Shown piece after piece: positions 32,920 through 43,100 of a DNA stretch of 64,000 bases. Source of the stretch: Musa acuminata AAA Group (taxonomy: Eukaryota > Streptophyta > Magnoliopsida > Zingiberales > Musaceae). The first letter of the stretch is position 1; every line of letters begins with the position of its first letter. Made by a program: the position numbers and the translations under genes. The stretch lies in assembly GCF_036884655.1 (NCBI RefSeq), contig NC_088342.1:17413001-17477000 (forward strand). The letters are read 5' to 3'. The notes under the pieces were generated by a model. The model was not told where the DNA came from. It worked only from the letters and a program-made list of their open reading frames with translations, and searched no databases.

Positions 32920-34263
32920 GTTTGTTGTATTTCTTTTCTGAACTATCTTTCTCTTAATGTATGTTGTGAATGGAGCTTTCATGAATTTATTTCGTTTTCA
33001 TCTACCTTGATATCAAGTTTATTTCATATCCTTGCTCCATCACTTAATGATTTTTGAAACACTTAGTCCCTTCACTCATGGAATTCATTGATAAATGCAT
33101 CTTTCATGGATTTCACTCTTGTGAATTTTTAACGGATTTGAATTATGAATTTTTATTTATGAATTTTTTTTTTTCATATGATGCTCCTCTCCCATGAATT
33201 TTTCCTTATTCTTCTCATGAAAGATAAATTTTAGTGTCTGATGATTACTTGCAAGAATAGTGATTTGATTTCAAATGATATTTTGATTCAAATCATTTCA
33301 CAAATTTGGTTCTTAATGGATTCCCTCTTTACCTTCCTTCCTCTTCTTCATGCAAAGTTTTGATGATAAGGGGAAGAATATATCTTCTTAATGTTGATAA
33401 CTTTTTATGTTGAGAACTTTCGATGTTGTTGTGATCGCTTTAATTTTGATAACTTTTGATGTTAAGAACTTTTGAATGTTACCATGCAACGATGCAATAT
33501 CGATTGGATAAATTAGTATGAAATTTGCTTGAATTTTTACCGAACTTGCATTGTTGAATTGTTCTCCTATTTGTTGATGACAAAGGAGGAGAAAAAATGA
33601 TACCAAAATGTGGCAAATTGATGACCAATTGGCATTGGCATTGTAAATATATGTAATATATCTTATTGTAAATGCTTGTATGATTATCATAAATATTTGA
33701 AATACGATTGGTATCGTCAAATACAAATACTTGAAAAGTATCAAATGTTTGCTTGAAATGTTATACTATAATGTGGCATGATTACTTATAAATGTTTCAT
33801 TCCTAGTATCATGCTTGATTTCATATCAAAATGATAAATGTCTATCATTATGATGAAATATCGAAATTACAATGCTTTATTTCGTATTGGAATCATGCCT
33901 CGAATTTGATGAATCATCATTTTTTGAAATTTAAATCTTGGAAAGTTTCATATTTTAAATTTCTATCATAGGTAAAAATGATGATTGTTTATCATCATTT
34001 GATGTTGAACTTGAAAATGGATGTCATGCCTTAGACATCATTTTTATTGATAAATACGAGTATCGTATTTTGAAATTGATAAATCATGATAAGTATCATG
34101 ATGTGCATTTTGATAAGTTTAAAATGACTATAACTTATTAGTTTGATACTTGAATTCAAAGGCCTTGAATTCAAAAATGTCTTTTCCTCAAGTATGACAT
34201 ATAGATAGGGGGAGTTAAGGTTAACTCCGTTATAATTGATTATCATCATCAGAAAGGGGAAGA
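32920..34263 (+). other. X 3' spacer with polypurine tracts
   Basis: This is AT-rich and non-coding. TTGTTGATGACAAAGGAGGAGA lies near 33,572-33,592, AGATAGGGGGAG near 34,203-34,213, and AGAAAGGGGAAGA directly precedes the 3' LTR. No gene is seen. Confidence 0.82.
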
Positions 34264-35595
34264 TATTGAATCTCAGATTTTGTTGATAAAATCAATTGTA
34301 AATTGTTTGATCTAATCTATATGTTGAGAAAAGTGTGTAGGATTAACTATGATAGTGGTAAGATATAAAGCAAATGTTGTGCCAAAGTTAAGATCGAGAA
34401 TTCGTTGGGAGTTCGAGAGTTCATCGGAAGTTCGGATATTCGTCGGAAGTCCTATCGGAACTAATCGAGAAGTCTAGGAGCTTGCCAAAGAAGCTTGTCG
34501 GAACTCACTAAGAAGATTATCGTAAAGTCTAGGAGTTTACTAGGATTCCGCCAGAACATTGCCAAGAGATCGTCGGAAGTTCGCCGGAAGCTTGCCGGTA
34601 GAACAATTGATGTACCGGAACAAGAATGCTTTGTTAAATGTCTTAATTATTGTAGTTAGAACTTAAGTTGAGTTAGGATTAGGAGGTAATCCCACTAACT
34701 TAGTTAGGGGTCAATTGGGTTCTTAACAAGGTTAAATTGGACCAGATTCAACAGCCCATTCAGCACATGAAACCATGGCCGATGGTGGCATCGCCTAGTG
34801 ACCCAGTCTCCTAGGTGGTTTAGGCAGTGATACCGCACAAACTGGGGGGTGGTACCATCGGTAGTTAATGTTGCCAACGGTGGTATCGCCCTTGTCAGGT
34901 GGTGGTACCACTAGAGCTCGGTCTTCGAGCTCTATCAAGTGGTGGTATCGCCCAAACTGGGCGGTGGTACCACCCAGTGTCAGACTATAGGGGGTAGTAC
35001 CACCCGATAATGGCGGTGGTACCACTAGTACCCTGAAATCCGAGGATTTGATACTTTTTGGCTCCAATTCAAAAGCTATTATGGCCTATAAATACCCCAC
35101 CCTTTTCTGCATGAAAGGGCACGAAAGTGTTAATATAATCTTGAATTCTTGGGGTGTTAAAGTGTTGTAAAAGTGAGAAAAGTCCTCCCCTCCCTCTTTT
35201 AGCTTTGTAAACATCCAAGAAAGAGGAGTGAGGCTTGTAAGGGTTATCTCCTAAACCCGGTGAAAGGAAAAAGTGCTGTAAAATGTGGTTGGTCTTCGCC
35301 TATTGAAGGAAGACCAATAATGGATGCTGGTGACCTCAACGGAGGAGGAATCCGAAGTGAATATAGGTCACAATAACCGAACCACTCTAAATTCTAGTTT
35401 TCATTTCTATTATAGTCATTTACTTACTTTGCAATTGCTTCACTTTCTCCTTACGTGGCTTTCAGTACTCTACGAGAAACACGCCTTTAAGTAATTTTCC
35501 GAGATTACTTTCAACGAATAAAAAAATTCAAAACCAATGATTTTTCCACTGCACTAATTCATCCCCCCCTCTTACTGCCACTATTGATCTTAACA
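34264..35595 (+). repeat. X 3' LTR
   Basis: The 1,332-bp LTR runs from TATTGAATCT to CTTAACA. It has a palindrome array at about 34,780-35,030 and TATAAATA near 35,090. Its subtype (no module A) and length match the X 5' LTR once that is freed of its insert. Confidence 0.9.
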
Positions 35596-35638
35596 GGTAC
35601 CACCGCCTGGCAAGTAATAATTGTCGACAATACTACCA
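35596..35638 (-). repeat. M1 5' LTR, second piece
   Basis: GGTAC (35596-35600) is the X target duplication; 35601-35638 continues the M1 palindrome region. A gypsy element starts at 35639. The flanks on the two sides of that element (CAATACTACC and CTACCCAAACCAC) join to match the M2 LTR near 56,780. Confidence 0.8.
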
Positions 35639-35993
35639 TGTTAGGACTCTAGCTAGGAGAGTCCTAATTGAGAGGGGCATTCATGTAAAATCTACCTAAG
35701 CCGACCCCTATTAAAGAGGTGAAGAGGCCGGTTAGGGTTTGGAGGTTATTTCTTAAATAAGAATTAGGAGTTGTAAAGGAATAGGAGTCTTAATTGAGTA
35801 GGAGTCCTATTAGGAGTTAGGGTTTAGAAACCCTATAAATAGCCATGTATTCATCCTCTTTTTATAAGCAATAGATGAATCTTTTCTGCAGCCTTTGAGC
35901 AGCAACTTGGAGGGAGGAACCCCTATAGAGTTCCAAGGAGGCGATCCCCTAAAGATATCAACCCTAAGTTTAGAATCTACAAAGGTTATAATA
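35639..35993 (+). repeat. 5' LTR of the gypsy element
   Basis: This 355-bp LTR has a TATAAATA box near 35,834. The 3' copy contains about 40 extra bases from a local repeat of GAGTCTTGAGTAGGAGTC phrases. Its end ATAATA is mutated relative to CTAACA in the 3' LTR. Confidence 0.85.
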
Positions 35994-35995
35994 CC

Positions 35996-36007
35996 TGGTA
36001 TCAGAAC
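35996..36007 (+). promoter_or_regulatory. Primer binding site of the gypsy element
   Basis: TGGTATCAGAAC lies two bases after the LTR: the initiator tRNA-Met site with one mismatch. Confidence 0.8.
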
Positions 36008-37269
36008 AGTGTTCTTGGCATCTTGTTGCCCTTCCACAGCCATCAATCAGCCCTCCACAACCGCCCAAAGCAATTCCCACAATTGCTTAAATGATTGTCA
36101 CCAAATTCTGCCATCATCTCCACCACCGCAGATCATCAATTGATCCCCCTATGAATTACAATAGGTTCCGGTTTCCTACCTTACTACTACTATAATTTAG
36201 TTATCCTTATTCGAAAATTCAAAATAAAAATAGTTCCTATATTGCTGTAAAAACTTTTTGTCGTAAAGTTTTCATCTCTATGACAAAAGATACATTGCAG
36301 AATTCCAACCACATAGCACAGTCTGTTTGATCTTCCTACTACATTTTTTCTATCCAAATCTCTACGAAATTTTTATGATAGCTTTAACAATTCCTAACAG
36401 CAGATTTATGTTTGGTTTTATCAAAGAAATTCTCAATATAAACCATTGATATTTTACGTCTAAACTACTATACTTGAAAATCTACACTGTAAAATTCCAA
36501 CCATAGAGCACAGTTTGTTTGATCTTGCTACTACATTTTTTTCTATCCAAATCTTTATAAAATTTTTATGATAGCTTTGAAACTTCCTAACAATGGATTT
36601 CCCTTTAGTTTCATCGAAAAATTCTTAATATAAACCACTGATCTTTTACGTCCAATCTGCTACACTTGAAAATCTGTGCTGTAGAAAATTTCAACTACAT
36701 ATGTTGTCTTAACCCACCTATTTGCAATCTTTTTTGAATGAAATTTCTTATACACTTCATAGATCATCTTGGCTTCCATCTAAGATTGATCTATTGAGGA
36801 ATTCATCTCTAAAATTGATTTTGTGTTGCTGCAAGTTTTCATCGCAAACTGTTGAAAATTTTCAACTAGAATTCTGCTATCGCAACTTTCACCAATTTCC
36901 TTGCTGTTATACTGCCAAAATTTTCTTGATTAAATTAGACAACCTTGCTGTCATATAAACTGAGATTTTGCTGTCAATTCTCTCCTTAAATTTCTCAAGT
37001 TCTTGGTGGAAATTTTATCGAGAAACCATTATTTCTTCGATGACAATTCTGCTCTTACAAGATAACACATACCTGCAGCAACCTCCATTGATTTCTATCA
37101 AACCTTTGTTGCCATCTACCACCGATCTAAACCTTTCATCCACAGCCCTAAAACTCCACCAAACCACATCCTCAAACTGCACCCAAACCGGCCACAAAAC
37201 AAGCCTAAACCGTAACCTACATCCACCAATCCATCAACCCTTTCGACCATCACTTTTCTCAACCTATAC
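36008..37269 (+). other. Untranslated leader of the gypsy element
   Basis: About 1.26 kb without a credible gene. It contains a tandem duplication of roughly 190 bp (about 36,297-36,675) and then pyrimidine-rich DNA before the gag start. Confidence 0.65.
36297..36675 (+). repeat. Two-copy ~190-bp tandem repeat in the gypsy leader
   Basis: Two diverged copies, starting at about 36,297 and 36,488, share in order ATTCCAACCA, AGCACAGT, TTTGATCTT, CTATCCAAATCT, TTTTTATGATAGCTTT, AATATAAACCA and ATTTTACGTC. Confidence 0.75.
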
Positions 37270-38040
37270 ATGCCTTTAACTCGACAACAAAAGAGAGATC
37301 TTAATATCACAGATTTAGAGGCATATACTATGGCATCTAAGGAGGCAATCAATGCTAAATTCGAAGCCTTCGAGGCATGAATGGAAGATAAGATTTGGAC
37401 TCTCTTTACCGAACTCAGTTTGGGCCGACCACCAAGCCCGAAGAAATTACATTAAGGGGAGAGCTCTAACCAATCACACCAAGCTTGAAGAGATGACTTC
37501 CAAGAGAGGGGAGGTTCTATGATCGATCACAACTATCCATGCATGAGGGTGGGCTTCCCTAGATGGGAAGAAGGAGACCTGATTAGGTGGATCTCGCGCG
37601 CAGAGCGATATTTTCGGTACCACAAAACCGCGGATGCATCTATGGTGAAAATTGCAGCTATACATCTTGAAGGGGATGCCAAATAGTGATTTGACTGATT
37701 TGAATACACTCATGGAGTCCTCTCTTGGTGATAATTCAAAGAAGGAATGCTGATCCGCTTCGGACCAACCGATTACGAAAACATTGACGGACAACTAGCA
37801 AAGATCAGACAAACCTCCACCATTCAAGAGTACCAAACCAGGTTTGAAAGGTTATATAATCAAACTTGTGATTAGTCTTAAATATAGTTATTGGAGACCT
37901 TCATTGAGGGCTTGATGCCGGAGATCTGGGGGGATGTTAAAGCACAACAACCATACACGCTTATGGCAGCCATCTCTTTCGCACGACATCAAGAGGAGCG
38001 ATTGAACCATGAAGCTAGGAGGACTAGGGTCACTCCTTGA
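37270..38040 (+). pseudogene. Gypsy gag remnant
   Basis: The ATG at 37270 begins MPLTRQQKRD. A TGA near 37,378 and several later breaks follow. A recognisable retrotransposon Gag stretch lies at about 37,780-38,030 (YQTRFERLYNQT, then FIEGLMPEIWGDVKAQQP). It is the particle protein of the gypsy element and is not functional. Boundaries inside it are approximate because of frame changes. Confidence 0.75.
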
Positions 38041-40057
38041 TAAGCAATACTGAAGCCCTCAGCTCCCCTACTGTCTACTAAGTACTTGCACTAAAAAGGT
38101 TGATAAGAGAAGAGCTTCGGGAGCGATATGCGAAGGGGTTATGTTGGCACTATGATGAGCTGTGGAGCCGTGAGCATTGTTGTAGTAAAGGGAGACTTCT
38201 TATGATTGAAGTAGTAAAAGAAGAGGTCATTGAACATCTAGAAGAGAGCCTTGAACATGAAAAAGAAGATGCGGAAGAAGAGCCACAATCGACCGACGTT
38301 ACCGTACATACACTAGCTGGCTCCTCAAACCCGCAAACGATGAAAGTTGGAGGCCTTCTCAAACAACAATCGATCATTGTTCTCATTGACATGGGCAGCA
38401 CTAATAACTTCCTAAATAGTAAGGTTGCAGCTCGGATGACACTCCACATCGAAGGTTGCAGCAAGTCCGATGTAATGTTGCCGACGGTAGAACCCTAAAG
38501 TGCGACCAAAGATGCCTACGGGCGAAACTATTGCTATAGGACCAAGAGATAATTACATATTTCTTCCTCCTCCCTCTTGATGATCATGAGGCCATGCTCA
38601 GAATTAAATGGTTGATGGCATTAGATGATGTTTCTTGAAATTTTATAAAACTAATTATGAAATTTTATAGTAAGGAGAAATAGGTGATACTGCACGGGAA
38701 ACATGGGGGCGACGTAACGAAGATTTATACATAACAAATGGAGAAGGTTTTGCATAAAGTATGCAGTGACTTTTTGGTACAACATGAGCAGCAAATTAAG
38801 GGAGAGCCAACAGAATTTGAAGATCCAAATCTGCTTCCTTTGCTTGTTGAAATTTCAGATATATTTGATGAACCATGCAACTTACCTCTTACCCGTCGGC
38901 ATTATCATCGTATAATGATTCTTCCAGGAAAATCTCCAACAAATACTCGACCATATCAGTATCCACATCTCCAGAAGGATGAAATAGAAATGATTGTAAA
39001 AGAGATGCTCGAAACAGGAGTTATTCGGCCAAGTTGCAGCCCCTACTCTTCACTGGTGCTTCTCGTACGAAAGAAGGACAGAACATAGCGATTGTGTGTT
39101 GATTATCGAGCTCTCAATGGCATAACTGTCAAGGAAAAATACCCTATTCCAATAGTAGATGAAATTCCAGATAAAAGGGAGTAAAAATCTTTACAAAGCT
39201 GGACCTTTGATTCGGGTATCATCAAATATGAGTGTGCGAAGAAGACATACTGAAAACCACCTTTTGAACACACAACAACCACTACAAATTTTTGCTTTCT
39301 TCAACAGAAGGTAGAATATCTTAGGCATATCATATCAGAGGAAGGTGTGGCAGTGGACCCCTTTAAAATTGGAGCAATGCAAAATGGGCCGACCCCGACG
39401 AACATAAAATTGCTACATGGCTTTCTGGGTTTAACAGGCTACTACGGCAAGTTCGTGAAAAACTATGGAAAGATCAGTGCACTACTTACTTCCTTACTGA
39501 AAAAAGATGTCTTCCAATGGTTGGACAGAGCCTCCACTGCCTTTGACAAACTTAAGGTAGCCATGACGACGACGCCGGTGCTAGCACTACCAGATTTCAA
39601 CCGACCCTTCATTATTGAGGCCGACGCATCTGGAGTCGGAATTGGAGTCATTCTCATGCAAGATGGTCGACCACTTACATACACTAGCAAGGTATTATCT
39701 CCTTCCCATCAAAATATGTCAACATATGATAAAGAGATGCTCACCATTGTGCACGCAGCAACGAGGTGGAGACCCTACTTGATCGGTCGATGATTTCAAA
39801 TTAAAACTGACCATAGAAGCCTCAAGTACTTTTTGGAGCAAAAGATATCATCCCCTAAGCAGCAAAAATGGGTAACAAAGCTTCTTAGATTTGATTATGA
39901 AATAACTTACAAAAAGGGGAAAGAGAATGTTGTTGCAGATGCGCTTTCGCGGCTACCTGAGCAAGCTGAATTTTTGACTGTTTCACTTCTGACCAGTGAC
40001 TTCCTTGAGGATATTAAGATGGACTGGCAGGAAGATTGGAGACCAATAAGATCATAA
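38041..40057 (+). pseudogene. Gypsy protease, RT (deleted) and RNase H remnant
   Basis: Protease lies at 38,100-38,498 with IVLIDMGSTNNFL (usual D-S/T-G active site; here DMG). RT starts at 38,738 (RPYQYPHLQKDEIE, ETGVIRPSCSPYSSL, then [10 protein letters not shown] after a stop near 39,088). It breaks off near 39,240, before the YxDD catalytic region, which is deleted. Sequence resumes with VEYLRHIISEEGVAVD, then FIIEADASGVGIGVILMQ and TYDKEMLTIVHA of RNase H. The end, TYKKGKENVVADALSRLPE, lies near 39,960. Stops occur at 39,791 and 40,055. Loss of the RT active site makes the element dependent on others. Confidence 0.85.
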
Positions 40058-40520
40058 AAAAATTGGAGGAAGCACCAAACCCTGTGGCTCATTACAGTTG
40101 GGACTCAAAAGAATTGCGCTATAAGGGACATATTGTGCTTGTGCCAAATTCTACTTGCATCATCAAGAGCAAATTTTGGACAAAGTTATTCCAGATGTAG
40201 GACAATAAATTAAAAAGGAGTATAACGCATTACCCACAAATCGACGGTCAGACGGAAGTGGTGAACATGTTCTTTGAGATTGCCCAAAGCCATCCACCAA
40301 ATATAACTACCCAAGGAGAACTCCCGACCCAGTCGAGTGCCATTATTGATCGATGGATCATGACTCGACGATGATGACCCCCTACTAAAGTGCTAATATA
40401 GTGGCTGAACTTAGCAGTAGAAGGTGCCATTTAGGAGAACTATGATGACTTAAAGATCAAATTCCCAGAATTCATGGATCATTAGCCTCGAGGACAAGGC
40501 TGATTTGAAGAGGGCGAGTC
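40058..40520 (+). pseudogene. Gypsy integrase traces
   Basis: Only fragments remain: KELRYKGHIVLVPN-like text near 40,110-40,150, and HYPQIDGQTEVVN at about 40,228-40,266, which corresponds to the HPQTDGQTE motif of gypsy integrases. The zinc-binding part and most of the catalytic core are deleted. The rest up to the 3' LTR is not recognisable. Confidence 0.7.
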
Positions 40521-40914
40521 TGTTAGGACTCTAGCTAGGAGAGTCCTAATTGAGTGGGGCATTCATGTAAAATTTACCTAAGCCAATCCATATTAAAGAG
40601 GTGAAGAGGTCAGCTAGGGTTTGGAGGTTATTTCTTAAAGAAGAATTAGGAGTTGTAAAGGAATATGAGTCTTGAGTAAGAGTCCTATTAGGAGTCTTAA
40701 TTGAGTATGAGTCTTGAGTAGGAGTCCTATTAGGAGTTAGGGTTTAGAAACCTTATAAATAGCCATGTATTTATCCTCTTTTGATAAGCAATAGATGAAT
40801 CTTTTCTGCAGCCTTTGAGTAGTAACTTGGAGGGAGGCACCCCTATAGAGTTCCAAAGAGGCTGATCCCCTAAAGAGATCAACCCCAAGTTTAGAATCTG
40901 CAAGGGTTCTAACA
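40521..40914 (+). repeat. 3' LTR of the gypsy element
   Basis: At 394 bp it begins TGTTAGGACTCTAGC and ends TTCTAACA. It contains two extra GAGTCTTGAGTA phrases compared with the 5' LTR. Confidence 0.87.
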
Positions 40915-41418
40915 AACTACCCAAACCACATGGGAGATCATTCCCTGGGCGGTTCCACCGCCCTAGTCTGGCGGTGCCATCGCCAGATAGGGTCCAACAA
41001 CTTGGTTGGGCCTTGAATTCAGCCCAAACCAGTCAAATTACGGGTCCAGTTGGCCCTTAATAGGGTTAATGGGATTACCTCCTAAACCTAAACCTAATTA
41101 TGTGCTAACTATGATTTTTAAGGCATACACTAAATAAAACAAGCCCAATAAGTCCATGTTTCTTCTAGCGTGCTTCTGACAATCTTCTGGTGGACTTCCG
41201 AAGATCTCTCGACAATCTTCCAATAGACTTCTAGCAAGCTCCTGGACTTCACGATGATCTTCTTAGCGAGTTCCGATGAGCTTCTTCTCGGTCAATTCTG
41301 ACAGCATTTCCGATGAACCTCCAGACTTCCGACAAACTCTCGAACTCCCAACGAAATCTCGATCTTGACTCTAACACTTCATTTTTCTTTATGCCTTGAT
41401 CGCTATCATAGTTAATCC
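40915..41418 (-). repeat. M1 5' LTR, third piece (U3)
   Basis: This resumes the reverse LTR with palindrome units (40,945-40,995), the reverse GGGCCAATTGG-type stretch and the reverse GTCGGAAG module. It stops at GTTAATCC, about 80 bases short of the LTR's outer end, where E5 begins. Confidence 0.83.
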
Positions 41419-42504
41419 TATTGAATCTCAAATTTTGATGATGAACACAATTAATAAGTGTTTATGATTTGATTTATGTTTTGAGTGATGCAGGATACTT
41501 CGATCAGGATAAGACAATTAAAACAGGAAGAATCATGTTGGGCCGAAGGAAAATATGTCAAAAGATTTGACGTCTAGCCGGAGGATCGTATGACATATCG
41601 ACAGAATGCTTCGGGCCATGGATTTGGGCATCGAGCCAAGAAGAGCATATATTGCGCCAAGGATATCGGAGTTCCGGAAGTCAATTGGCCGATTTGGCAA
41701 TAGGCCGCAATAGAGGATGATGCGCTGAAGAATCGGACGAAGCGTCGATGGACCAATGATATGCTAGACAATATTATTTATACTTAGTAATAATTGTCTA
41801 GATTGAAGTGTGTTTATACACGTGCAGGATTAACTACGATAGTAAGACATAAAGCAAAAAGAAGTCCCGGAGTCAAGGATGTGGTTTCGTTGGGAGTTCT
41901 AGAGTTCGTCAGAAGTACATACGTTCGTCGGAAGTTTTGTAGGAACCAGCCGAGATGTCCAGGAGCTTGCTGGAAGAAGCTCATCGAAACTTGCTAAGAA
42001 GATCATCATGAAGTCCAGGAGCTTGCAGGAAGTCTGTTGGAACATTGTTGGGAGATCATCGGAAGTTCGTCGGAAGATCGCCGAAAGCTCACCGGAAGAA
42101 ACCAAGACCTAGGGACTTTTTAACATAAGTATGTCTTCGATTTCATAGTTAGCACGTAATTGGAATTGGATTTAGGCCAACCCAAATAGGGGTCAGTTGG
42201 GCCCATGTAAGGACTGTGTTAGGCCCAATGAAAGGCCTAAACAGTGACCCAAGAGGTGGCACCATCGTGGCATAGTCTCCGAGACTGTGTCAGGCGGTGG
42301 TTCCGCTAGTCTAGGGGGTGGTACTGCCCAGTGGCCCAATGCCAGGCAGTGGTACCACCAGACTGGGCAATGGTACCACCTAGTGCGATGTTAGTGTCAT
42401 ACTGACACTAGCGGTGGTATCGCCTAGCACAGGCGATGGTACCGCCCGAACCTAGGAAACCTAGGATGAGATGTTTTTAGGCTCCAAGTTTGAATTAACT
42501 TGAG
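41419..42504 (+). repeat. E5 5' LTR, truncated
   Basis: Module A, the GTCGGAAG module and the palindrome array (about 42,285-42,450) are present. At the position of the TATA box (TTGAGGCTTAAAAATC instead of TTGAGGCCTATAAATACC) the LTR changes directly into gag sequence. R, U5, primer site and the gag start are deleted. Confidence 0.82.
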
Positions 42505-43100
42505 GCTTAAAAATCTTTCAATACATGATTTTGAGCTTTTCCGAATGAAGTCTAGCGAAATTGTTGTTGACATATACACCCGTTTTACGGATGTCGTCAA
42601 TAGTTTAAAAGGTCTTGGTAAATGCTTTTCTAATTTTGAACTCGTTTACAAGATTTTACGATCGCTTTCTAAAAATTAGGATTCAAAAATAATGGCTATT
42701 CAAGAATAAAAAAATTTAAATATTTTTTTGATCGAAGAACTTATCGGATCTCTAATGACCTATGAAATGATGTGCACGTAAAGAACTTGAGAACCACCTT
42801 ATAAAGAATATGAAAGATTTCAGACTAAGAATAATTGAAGACCACTCGAGCATAAGCTCAAGTGATGGTGAACTTGAACTCATCACTATGAAATTTTAAA
42901 AGTTCATGAAACAAAAATTAAAAAACAAAAAGAATGCAACTACTTACTATGAATGCAAGAAGAGGGAAGAACTTTGGGATGAATTGAGCTCCTCCGAAGA
43001 TGAGGAGAAAATCAACAAAGGCGAGGTTGCAAACTACGCCTTAATGACTTTTGATGATGAGGTAAACAAAACTCCCTTAATTTATTTCGAAATTACATGA
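42505..43100 (+). pseudogene. E5 gag fragment
   Basis: The reading enters gag at the HDFELFRMKSSE segment (usual HSYELFRMKPSE), so roughly the first 110-120 codons are missing. Stops and shifts occur near 42,678, 42,708, 42,778 and 42,897. The last 64 codons (42906-43100) are open: the knuckle remnant TTYYECKKREELWDE, then SSSEDEEKINKGEVANYALM, ending TPLIYFEIT. The shared end with E3 is its main interest. It cannot make a working Gag. Confidence 0.83.

Larger units (their letters stand above)
9096..35595 (+). mobile_element. X: Copia element inserted in the M1 LTR, full domain order
   Basis: X is bounded by TGTTGAATCT at 9096 and CTTAACA at 35595 and flanked on both sides by GGTAC (9091-9095, 35596-35600). 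Removing its nested inserts leaves a 5' LTR of about 1.30 kb, primer site, gag, pol, spacer and a 3' LTR of 1.33 kb. Inside it lie a solo LTR (9187-12173) in the 5' LTR and element E2 (14825-29725) in gag. The coding region is scattered with stops and frame changes. LTR ends, target duplication, primer site and matching LTR lengths together make the boundaries secure. Confidence 0.93.
35639..40914 (+). mobile_element. Ty3/gypsy element, Reina-like, degenerate
   Basis: The element has short LTRs (355 and 394 bp) starting TGTTAGGACT and ending TTCTAACA (ATAATA in the 5' copy), a primer site, a leader, gag, then PR-RT-RH-INT remnants. The gypsy assignment follows from protein motifs (LIDMGST protease, [10 protein letters not shown] and DALSRLPE) and from integrase traces lying after RNase H. 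Short LTRs and the RNase H wording fit the Reina chromovirus clade. No chromodomain can be seen because the integrase end is deleted. ACTACC occurs on both sides, but each copy is one base away from the LTR end. Confidence 0.85.
1..41418 (-). mobile_element. M1: outermost Copia (SIRE/Maximus-like) element, interrupted many times
   Basis: M1 is a minus-strand Ty1/copia element whose parts read, right to left, 5' LTR, primer site, gag, protease, integrase, reverse transcriptase, RNase H and 3' spacer. It is in pieces: internal region 1-8412, 5' LTR at 8413-9095, 35596-35638 and 40915-41418. The pieces are joined by insertions with target duplications: X (GGTAC), a gypsy element and E5, plus two solo LTRs and a tRNA-like insert in the coding part. 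Its 3' LTR lies left of the window. The SIRE/Maximus assignment rests on long LTRs, the protein motifs ([21 protein letters not shown]) and repeated GGGGGAGA tracts after pol, all known for that clade. It is the oldest element here and is dead. Confidence 0.85.
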
